DNA from: Aquificaceae bacterium
GTDB lineage: Bacteria > Aquificota > Aquificia > Aquificales > Aquificaceae
Direction: 5' to 3'
Assembly: GCA_015492115.1 (NCBI GenBank)
Contig: WGFS01000119.1
Span: forward strand, 1-11,605
Length of the DNA stretch: 11,605 nt
Each line of letters starts with the position of its first letter. Within the stretch, counting starts at the first letter, position 1. The notes under the pieces are model-generated. The model made no database searches and had not been told where the DNA came from. It saw only the letters and a list, made by a program, of their open reading frames with translations. A program made the position numbers and the translations under genes. Below, piece after piece: positions 6,814 to 11,605 of the stretch.

Positions 6814-8082
6814 ATGAAAGTTGGTGTCATAAGCCTCGGGTGCTCCAAGAACCTCGTTGATTCGGAGGTGCTTCTCGCAAGACTGAAGTCTGCTGGCGTG
6901 GAGCTTACCCCAGACATAGAGTCCGCGGACTGTGTGGTTATAAACACCTGCGGTTTCATAGAGGACGCGAAGCGTGAGTCAATAGACACGATCCTTGAGG
7001 TCGTGGAGTCAGGTAAGAGGGTTCTCGTCATGGGATGCCTCGTGGAGAGGTACAGGAAGGAGCTTGAAAGGGGACTCCCGGAGGTAGAAGGTCTCTTCGG
7101 GACTCAGAGCTGGGACAAGATACTGAAACACCTCGGACTCCAGCCAAGGTACAGCACTTCCCATAGGCTTCTGACCACCCCCAGAGCTTACGCCTACCTC
7201 AAGATAGCGGAGGGGTGTAACAGGCTCTGTTCCTTCTGTGCCATACCTAAGATAAGGGGGAGGCACAGGTCAAGACCGGTTGAAGAGATAGTTTCTGAGG
7301 TGAAAGACCTTGCTTCGCGAGGTGTTAAGGAGATAAACGTGGTCTCTCAGGATACCACCTTCTACGGGAAGGACCTTTACGGAGAGTTCAGGCTGATAGA
7401 CCTCCTGAAAGAGATAGAGAGGGTGGAAGGCATAGAGTGGGTCAGGCTCCTCTACCTCTACCCGACTGAGGTGAGCGACGAGCTGATAGAGTTTGTGAGA
7501 GATTCGGAGAAGGTAGTTCCCTACTTTGATGTCCCCGTTCAGCACCTCTCAACCGGAGTCCTCAGGAGCATGAGGAGGGGATACGACGAGAAGTTCGTGA
7601 GAGATCTCGTGGAGAGGATAAGGAAGAAGATCCCAGAAGCTGTCCTCAGAACGACCCTGATAGTTGGATACCCCACGGAAACGGAGGAGGACTTCAGGAA
7701 ACTCAGAGAGTTCATTGAGGAGGGACACTTTCACTGGCTCGGTGTCTTTACTTACTCCCACGAGGAGGATACCCACGCCTTCACGCTTGGAGATCCTGTA
7801 CCCCAGGAGGTTAAGGAGGAGAGGAGAGACCAGCTCATGGAAGTTCAGAGAGAGGTAACGAGAAGGAAGAACGAAGAATTGCTTGGCAGGAAACTGAGGG
7901 TGCTTATAGACGGCTACTCTGAAGAGTTCTCCTTTGTTCCCAAGGGCAGGACGTACCTGCATGCTCCCGAGGTGGACGGGGTTATCTATGTGGAGTCCGA
8001 AAAACCGCTGAATATTGGTGATATGGTGGAGGTTGAGATAACACAGACGAGCGATTACGACCTTGGGGGAGAAGCTTTATAA
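6814..8082 (+). CDS. rimO: Ribosomal protein S12 (Asp89) methylthiotransferase RimO
   Basis: Radical-SAM enzyme that methylthiolates the conserved Asp of ribosomal protein S12, using two 4Fe-4S clusters and S-adenosylmethionine. The protein has 422 residues, normal for RimO. The N-terminal UPF0004 domain has the three cluster Cys: C10 (SLGCSKNLVDSE), C46 (NTCGF) and C75 (MGCLVERY). The radical-SAM CxxxCxxC is C135-NRL-C139-SF-C142 within AEGCNRLCSFCAIPKIRGR. A C-terminal TRAM domain (about 358-420) binds the substrate. SLGCSKNLVDSE and the FSFVPKGRTYLHAPEVDG segment of the TRAM domain distinguish RimO from MiaB and MtaB. An in-frame ATG at 6763 would add 17 residues (RISLLRNGQRDLYYSS) that are absent from the family, so 6814 is the chosen start. 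It is divergent from the PilZ gene, and no hairpin terminator is visible after its stop. Confidence 0.97.
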   Translation: MKVGVISLGCSKNLVDSEVLLARLKSAGVELTPDIESADCVVINTCGFIEDAKRESIDTILEVVESGKRVLVMGCLVERYRKELERGLPEVEGLFGTQSWDKILKHLGLQPRYSTSHRLLTTPRAYAYLKIAEGCNRLCSFCAIPKIRGRHRSRPVEEIVSEVKDLASRGVKEINVVSQDTTFYGKDLYGEFRLIDLLKEIERVEGIEWVRLLYLYPTEVSDELIEFVRDSEKVVPYFDVPVQHLSTGVLRSMRRGYDEKFVRDLVERIRKKIPEAVLRTTLIVGYPTETEEDFRKLREFIEEGHFHWLGVFTYSHEEDTHAFTLGDPVPQEVKEERRDQLMEVQREVTRRKNEELLGRKLRVLIDGYSEEFSFVPKGRTYLHAPEVDGVIYVESEKPLNIGDMVEVEITQTSDYDLGGEAL

Positions 8083-8097
8083 GTAAATGCGAATATA

Positions 8098-8126
8098 TTG
8101 ATATAACTTAATGTTCGTTTTATATA
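8098..8126 (+). promoter_or_regulatory. Promoter of the fadL-like gene
   Basis: TTGATA at 8098-8103 and TATATA at 8121-8126 are separated by exactly 17 bases, a near-consensus housekeeping (sigma-70-type) promoter. The surrounding 8083-8135 is AT-rich, which could act as an UP element and ease melting. Transcription would start near 8133, giving a leader of about 70 bases with no obvious riboswitch. This is the best promoter in the window and would make the fadL-like gene independent of rimO. Confidence 0.65.
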
Positions 8127-8188
8127 AGAAATTAGAAAGCTTGGAAACTCCTTAGAAAGAGTTAAAATCCATGTTAAGCAATCCTGAC

Positions 8189-8195
8189 GGGAGGT
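8189..8195 (+). promoter_or_regulatory. Ribosome binding site of the fadL-like gene
   Basis: GGGAGGT lies six bases before the ATG at 8202. It is a strong Shine-Dalgarno sequence and fixes the start immediately before a well-formed signal peptide. Confidence 0.75.
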
Positions 8196-8201
8196 AGGAA
8201 T

Positions 8202-9539
8202 ATGAGAAAGGCTTTGCTCATAGGTGCGCTCTTTTCAAGTGCAACTCTGACCTTTGCAACAAACGGAGACAACCTGATAGGTCTTACACCCGCCTCCAGG
8301 GGTATGGGTGGAATTGGGGTAGGTATGCCCGTTGGACCCGTTGACTCCATATTCAGAAACCCAGCCTGGATGAGCGTGATGGAGAACAAGTTCACCGTCC
8401 AGTTCGGAGGAATCCTGTTTATGCCAAAGGTGAAGGCAAGAATAAAAAGCTCAATGGGAGATTCTGGATGGATTAAGAGTAAGGCAGATACTTTTGTCGT
8501 TCCAGAAATAGGTATTGTTCACAGAATCAGTGATAGACTCGTATTTGGTTTGGGTGCTTTTGGTGTTTCAGGTATGGGCGTTGATTATAGGAATAAAGAT
8601 GAACTTCAAGCTGCTTATCAGCACCCTCTAAATATGCATACCGCATTCCAATTCATGAGAATAATTCCTGCGCTTGCATTCCAAGTTAACGACATGGTAA
8701 CTATATCCGGGGCAATTCATGGAGCATGGGGTTCTCTGGATATGGGAGCAAATCAGTGTATATATACTGGACCCAACCCACCTACGATGGCCGATTTGGC
8801 TAATAGGAATAATTATGCTTGCACAAATGCTTCCGGCGGTCAATCTCAAGCCTTGGGTATAGGATTTCAATTGGGAGCTTCTCTTAATTTTGGAGACTTT
8901 TTGTACGCAGGTTTAACTTATCAGTCTCCAGTTTCCATGACATATAAAAGAGTATTTGATACAGACGGAAATGAAAAATTTGAAGACTTGAAACTACAAC
9001 AACCTCAAGAAGTAGCTTTTGGTTTGGGTGCTGCACCTTTAGATGGTTTAAAAGTTGGCTTAGATGTTAGGTGGATCAATTGGAAAAACGCAGATGGGTA
9101 TGGGGATTTTAAATGGAAAGACCAAGTTATATACTCTATAGGTGCTGAGTATAAACCTATAGACAAACTTTCCCTAAGAGTCGGTTGGAACTATGGAAAA
9201 ACTCCTATTCGTGGCAAATCTAATCTAAGTGCTACCTCTACGAATAACATTCCGAACTTCGCACAGAGCTTTCCTGATTTTAATGTAGAATTCTTCAACT
9301 TAGCTGGATTTCCTGCTATAACCGAGAATCATTTAACTTTGGGCTTAGGCTACGATATATCAAAAACTGTTGGTATAGATGTATCATATGTTCGTGCATT
9401 CAATAAAACTGTTGAATCCAGTGGTACAAGTTGTATACCTAACCAGGGAAGTCCAACTAACCCTATCTGCCAGAGTGCTACCGTTGGTGCCAAAAACGCC
9501 CAGGACTCAATTTCCGTCGGTCTGAACTGGAAGTTCTAA
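8202..9539 (+). CDS. FadL/OmpP1/TodX-family outer-membrane channel
   Basis: A 445-residue outer-membrane beta-barrel protein. Residues 1-19 form a signal peptide (basic MRK, hydrophobic core, cleavage probably after TFA). The mature N terminus, NGDNLIGLTPASRGMGGIGVG...DSIFRNPAW, matches the FadL pattern of an N-terminal hatch containing an SRxMGGxGV and a NPA motif. Later signatures are AGLTYQSPVSMTYKR (236-250) and the repeated GLxxxxxDKLSLRVGWNY strands. The last residue is Phe in SVGLNWKF, the usual barrel-assembly signal. Family members let long-chain fatty acids or other hydrophobic compounds cross the outer membrane; the substrate here cannot be told. The only four Cys (186/207 and 411/423) bracket two probable surface loops. 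The centre is markedly AT-rich compared with both gene ends and the neighbours. It has its own promoter and a hairpin downstream. Confidence 0.9.
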   Translation: MRKALLIGALFSSATLTFATNGDNLIGLTPASRGMGGIGVGMPVGPVDSIFRNPAWMSVMENKFTVQFGGILFMPKVKARIKSSMGDSGWIKSKADTFVVPEIGIVHRISDRLVFGLGAFGVSGMGVDYRNKDELQAAYQHPLNMHTAFQFMRIIPALAFQVNDMVTISGAIHGAWGSLDMGANQCIYTGPNPPTMADLANRNNYACTNASGGQSQALGIGFQLGASLNFGDFLYAGLTYQSPVSMTYKRVFDTDGNEKFEDLKLQQPQEVAFGLGAAPLDGLKVGLDVRWINWKNADGYGDFKWKDQVIYSIGAEYKPIDKLSLRVGWNYGKTPIRGKSNLSATSTNNIPNFAQSFPDFNVEFFNLAGFPAITENHLTLGLGYDISKTVGIDVSYVRAFNKTVESSGTSCIPNQGSPTNPICQSATVGAKNAQDSISVGLNWKF

Positions 9540-9551
9540 GAAGTCCCTCTT

Positions 9552-9571
9552 CCCCTCCCGCCTGGGAGGGG
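9552..9571 (+). terminator. Hairpin after fadL-like gene, probable terminator
   Basis: CCCCTCCC (9552-9559) pairs perfectly with GGGAGGGG (9564-9571) around a GCCT loop, starting 13 bases after the stop. The stem is very stable, but it is followed by GTTGCTAAC rather than a run of T, so it is either a non-canonical terminator or an RNA 3'-end stabiliser. Confidence 0.5.
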
Positions 9572-9575
9572 GTTG

Positions 9576-9610
9576 CTAACAGTTAACCATTTTCTTAACA
9601 ATACTTAACA
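9576..9610 (+). repeat. Four short TTAAC-type direct repeats
   Basis: CTAACA (9576-9581), TTAACC (9583-9588), TTAACA (9595-9600) and TTAACA (9605-9610) lie in the same direction, with starts 7, 12 and 10 bases apart. The last two are spaced one helical turn apart. They sit upstream of the structured region at 9672-9784. A regulator-binding cluster is possible; chance in an AT-rich spacer is the alternative. Confidence 0.3.
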
Positions 9611-9671
9611 AACTCGCTTTCGGGGTTGAATTTTCCTGGGCCGGGTGGTAAATTTATAAACGGCTTGAATT

Positions 9672-9784
9672 GCAGGGGTATATAAAACTCCCTGCCCTTG
9701 AGGTGGGGGGTAGTCCAGCGACCGTCCCCGCTGGAGGTATCCCTGCCCATTCCCAAGGGTGACAGGTATTGTAGGCTATTGTCA
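9672..9784 (+). ncRNA. Candidate structured non-coding RNA in the fadL-yjbQ gap
   Basis: There is no ORF here, but a long rod-like hairpin can be drawn from 9691 to 9766. Pairs are 9691-9694/9763-9766, 9695-9700/9754-9759 (CCCTTG/CAAGGG), 9702-9706/9747-9751, 9707-9712/9738-9743 (GGGGTA/TATCCC) and 9714-9720/9729-9735 (TCCAGCG/CGCTGGA) around an eight-base loop. Three of these pairs are G-T, which would be A-C mismatches on the other strand, so the plus strand is favoured. An alternative hairpin pairs GCAGGG (9672-9677) with CCCTGC (9690-9695), and the same CCCTGC recurs at 9741-9746. A further stem is TGACA/TGTCA (9760-9764/9780-9784). The long interrupted rod recalls 6S RNA, but I cannot match it to that or to any named family. 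It lacks the SRP RNA signature and any tRNA T-loop. Confidence 0.33.
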
Positions 9785-9790
9785 GCAAAT

Positions 9791-9806
9791 AAGGGACGGT
9801 TCCCTT
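9791..9806 (-). terminator. Hairpin directly after the yjbQ stop
   Basis: On the minus strand AAGGGA pairs with TCCCTT around an ACCG loop, starting immediately after the YjbQ TGA and followed by ATTTGC. It is short, with a weak T tract, so it is a modest terminator for the yjbQ unit and possibly works in both directions. Confidence 0.45.
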
Positions 9807-10220
9807 TCACTCCCCTATTATCTTGATGACTACCCTTTTGGGTCTCTGCCCGTCAAATTCGGCGTAGAAAACCTCCTGCCAGGGTCCAAGGTCAAGCCTT
9901 CCTTCGGTTATCGGAAGGACAACCTGAAGGTGAACGAGGAGGTTTTTAAGGTGTGCGTCCGCGTTGTCCTCTCCAGTTAGGTGATGTTTGTAGTCCTCCC
10001 TGAAGGGTGCGAGCCTCTCAAGCCACTCCCATATATCGTCGTGGAGCCCCTCCTCGTCATCCTGCACTATCACCCCTGCGGTAAGGTGCATGGCTGAGAC
10101 GAGACAGAGCCCCTCCTTCACACCGGACTCTTCCACAGCTTCCCTGACCGTATCTGTGATCCTTATGAGTTCCCTTCTCTTCTCAGTTTTGAAGGTTAAA
10201 TACTTGGTGTAGGACTTCAA
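9807..10220 (-). CDS. yjbQ: YjbQ/UPF0047-family protein (secondary thiamine-phosphate synthase family)
   Basis: A 137-residue cytoplasmic protein of the YjbQ (TIGR00149) family, full length for the family. Signatures are MHLTAGVIVQDD (44-55, matching the HTTA/HTSA motif with conserved H45), HHLTGEDNADAHLK (79-92) and GRLDLGPWQEVFYAEFDG (107-124). The His-rich sites suggest metal binding. E. coli YjbQ has weak thiamine-phosphate synthase activity that can replace ThiE; the true cellular role is unsettled, so a thiamine role here is tentative. The start is TTG at 10220-10218: it is the only start that gives the family N terminus, and it follows the upstream gene's TGA by one base (TGATTTG), with AAGGTAGG upstream acting as the ribosome site. 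It is thus the second gene of a two-gene unit. Confidence 0.93.
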   Translation of the reverse strand: MKSYTKYLTFKTEKRRELIRITDTVREAVEESGVKEGLCLVSAMHLTAGVIVQDDEEGLHDDIWEWLERLAPFREDYKHHLTGEDNADAHLKNLLVHLQVVLPITEGRLDLGPWQEVFYAEFDGQRPKRVVIKIIGE

Positions 10221-10221
10221 A

Positions 10222-10611
10222 TCAGCCTACCTTAAGCTCCTCAATCTTGCTCTTTATCTCTCCGAGCTGTCCCTCAAGCTCTTTTACCCTTTCCATGACC
10301 TTCGGGCAGTAGAGAACCTCACCCTTGGACAGGTACTTCGCTCTCCTCTTGAGCTCCTTTATCCTCCTGCTGGTTCTTCTAAGGTCGCGGAGATAGAACC
10401 ACCTTGCGAGAGAGCTCGCGGTTTTCATTAAGTCCCTTCCGTTTGCCCTCAGTTCCCTCTTCAGCCTCCTCCTCTCCTTCTGACCCGCGTGGAAGGAGAG
10501 AAGTTCAACGTTCTTCTTTCCCTTGCCTTCCTTTACGACGCTCTCCATTACGCTTCTCATAGATCCCTGAAACTTCTTCTTTGTTCTCCCTATCCTTACC
10601 CAGAGTTCCAT
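10222..10611 (-). CDS. Small basic coiled-coil protein, unrecognised
   Basis: A 129-residue protein that I do not recognise. It begins MELWVRIGRTKKKFQGSM, is strongly basic overall (KERRRLKREL, RRTSRRIKELKRRAKY) and ends in an amphipathic, probably coiled-coil helix (about 102-127, VMERVKELEGQLGEIKSKI). There is a single Cys at 102 and no signal peptide or membrane segment. The start at 10611 is fixed by a perfect AAGGAGG eight bases upstream. The frame stays open upstream to 10776, but that extension would run antisense into trpE and skip the ribosome site. It sits one base before yjbQ, so the two are probably translated together. Its charge suggests nucleic-acid or ribosome contact, but nothing proves that. 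Confidence 0.8.
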   Translation of the reverse strand: MELWVRIGRTKKKFQGSMRSVMESVVKEGKGKKNVELLSFHAGQKERRRLKRELRANGRDLMKTASSLARWFYLRDLRRTSRRIKELKRRAKYLSKGEVLYCPKVMERVKELEGQLGEIKSKIEELKVG

Positions 10612-10619
10612 CCCTGCAA

Positions 10620-10626
10620 CCTCCTT
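10620..10626 (-). promoter_or_regulatory. Ribosome binding site deciding the start of the basic protein
   Basis: The minus strand reads AAGGAGG at 10626-10620, the full Shine-Dalgarno consensus, eight bases before the ATG at 10611. It rules out the longer frame that begins inside trpE. Confidence 0.8.
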
Positions 10627-10639
10627 GGAGAGAGTGCAT

Positions 10640-10668
10640 ATTATAGCACAATGGTTTATCATACAATC
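10640..10668 (-). promoter_or_regulatory. Promoter of the basic protein-yjbQ unit
   Basis: The minus strand has TGCTATAAT at 10648-10640, a perfect extended -10 (TG-N-TATAAT). Seventeen bases upstream is GATTGT (10668-10663), a weak -35, or TTGTAT at a 15-base spacing. Transcription would start near 10633, leaving a leader of about 22 bases that contains the AAGGAGG site. The -35 region reaches to within two bases of the trpE ATG at 10670. Confidence 0.55.
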
Positions 10669-10669
10669 C

Positions 10670-11605
10670 ATGGAGCTCAATCTTTCCAGAGAACAGGTGA
10701 GGAAGCTGTCCAAAGAGTACAACGTTATACCTCTGTACACGGAGATACTCGCTGACGTTGAAACCCCCCTCTCCATATTCCTGAAGCTCAGGAGGAATGA
10801 CCGCTTTAACTTCCTCCTTGAGAGTGCGGAAGGGGGTGAGAAGTGGGGGAGGTTTTCCTTCGTGATAACAGGCTCCTCCTTCTACGTGAGGACTAAGGGG
10901 AGGTACGGGGAGATCTACGACAGGGGAAGGGTAGAGTTCTTTGAGAGCGAGAACCCTGCGGGTGTTGTTGAGGGAATAATAAAGAATTTCAAGCCGTACA
11001 ATGATCCTGGACTGCCCCGCTTCTGGGGAGGTCTGGTTGGATACTTCGCCTACGATGTGGTCAAGTTCTACGAACCCGTCGGGGACGACAACCCCGACCC
11101 GATAAAGACCTACGACGTTTACATGGTTCTCACCGATGTGGTGGTTATCCACGACAACCTCACGGGGAAGATAAAGGTTGTCTATCCTATCCTCACCGGA
11201 CGGGGTGTGGAAGAGGAGTACGAAAGGGCTGTCGTCTCTATAAAGAGAGCTGTGGATCGGCTCTCAGAGCTCAGAGTGAAGCCTATAAGCCTCCACGAAA
11301 GGGAACCAGACCTATCAAGGTGGGAGTCCAACTTCACCAAGGAGGAGTTTGAGAAGGTAGTTGAAAGGGCGAAGGAGTACATAGCTCAGGGGGATATAAT
11401 TCAGGTTGTTCTATCCCAGCGTTTCAGGAGGCTCTTTGAGGGAGATCCGGAGAACATATACAGGGTGCTGAGGTATCTGAACCCCTCCCCCTACATGTAC
11501 TACCTTGACTTCAGGGAGCTCAGGGTAATAGGCTCCTCTCCAGAGGTTCTCGTGAGGGTTGAGGGTAGAAGGATAGAGACGAGACCGATAGCCGGGACGA
11601 GACCC
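10670..11605 (+). CDS. trpE: Anthranilate synthase component I, N-terminal part (cut by right edge)
   Basis: Large subunit of anthranilate synthase, which makes anthranilate from chorismate using ammonia delivered by TrpG; it is the first step of tryptophan synthesis. The 312 residues seen are about 60% of the usual length. The N-terminal domain has LLES (49-52) in FNFLLESAEGGEKWGRFSF, the segment that binds tryptophan for feedback inhibition. The chorismate-binding domain starts near 220, with IAQGDIIQVVLSQRF (238-252), NPSPYMYYLDF (271-281), GSSPEVLV (288-295) and TRPIAGTRP at the edge. LLES and IIQVVLSQRF favour TrpE over PabB. The ATG at 10670 has no Shine-Dalgarno sequence. TATCAT lies seven bases upstream. 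No leader peptide or attenuator is visible in the 58-base gap to the divergent gene. Confidence 0.96.
   Translation, partial: MELNLSREQVRKLSKEYNVIPLYTEILADVETPLSIFLKLRRNDRFNFLLESAEGGEKWGRFSFVITGSSFYVRTKGRYGEIYDRGRVEFFESENPAGVVEGIIKNFKPYNDPGLPRFWGGLVGYFAYDVVKFYEPVGDDNPDPIKTYDVYMVLTDVVVIHDNLTGKIKVVYPILTGRGVEEEYERAVVSIKRAVDRLSELRVKPISLHEREPDLSRWESNFTKEEFEKVVERAKEYIAQGDIIQVVLSQRFRRLFEGDPENIYRVLRYLNPSPYMYYLDFRELRVIGSSPEVLVRVEGRRIETRPIAGTRP

Noticed and set aside
8083..8201. Riboswitch in the fadL leader
   Set aside because: The roughly 70-base leader is AT-rich with no stable stems or known aptamer signature.
9672..9784. tRNA, SRP RNA or RNase P RNA in the fadL-yjbQ gap
   Set aside because: There is no T-loop GTTCGA, no GGAAGG-AGCAGCC signature and no RNase P core on either strand; only a generic rod hairpin is supported.
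9540..9806. A small protein gene in the gap
   Set aside because: No open frame with a start codon, ribosome site and sensible composition was found in either direction.
10612..10776. Longer N terminus for the basic protein on the minus strand
   Set aside because: The extension is antisense to trpE codons, and a consensus AAGGAGG sits correctly before the ATG at 10611.
10505..11152. 215-codon open frame on the minus strand
   Set aside because: It lies antisense to trpE, whose protein has clear family motifs throughout; the composition is a shadow of trpE codon bias.

Overview
The window looks like chromosomal DNA of a thermophilic member of the Aquificota (an Aquifex/Hydrogenivirga-like relative). 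This is an inference from three things: proteins rich in Glu, Lys and Arg; heavy use of AGG/AGA for Arg and ATA for Ile; and tightly packed core genes resembling those of that phylum. Most of the window is roughly 50-55% GC by hand count of sampled lines. I see no mobile elements, tRNA, rRNA or CRISPR.

Positions 1-6761 (minus strand) hold one compact run of five genes read leftwards. In transcription order they are a PilZ c-di-GMP receptor protein (6761-5658), a GAF-PAS-PAS-PAS-GGDEF-EAL protein (5635-2735), an unrecognised 92-residue protein (2751-2473), a double-domain KaiC-like ATPase (2476-1064) and the 5' part of valS (1045-1, cut by the window edge). The middle three overlap by 17 and 4 bases. 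The GGDEF domain has lost its active site but keeps an I-site, while the EAL domain keeps every catalytic residue I can place. The group therefore reads as a c-di-GMP receptor, a probable c-di-GMP phosphodiesterase, a small linker protein and a KaiC-type ATPase made together. This is the most interesting part of the window.

Positions 6762-9806 (plus strand) hold rimO, divergent from the PilZ gene, and then a FadL/OmpP1-type outer-membrane protein with its own good promoter and a strong hairpin after its stop. The fadL gene is mosaic: both ends have the base composition of the neighbourhood, while a long centre is AT-rich (about 37% GC in the part counted). The region 9572-9806 has no gene but holds four TTAAC-type repeats, a long rod-shaped hairpin that may be an unannotated RNA, and a hairpin just past the yjbQ stop.

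Positions 9807-11605 hold a two-gene minus-strand unit, a small basic coiled-coil protein followed by a YjbQ-family protein with a TTG start. It is divergent from the 5' part of trpE (plus strand, cut by the right edge). The -35 region of the minus-strand promoter lies against the trpE start codon, so the two promoters are likely to interfere. Several first-in-transcript genes (valS, rimO, the GGDEF-EAL gene, trpE) lack a Shine-Dalgarno sequence and have a TATAAT-like hexamer 6-9 bases before ATG, which may indicate leaderless transcripts.
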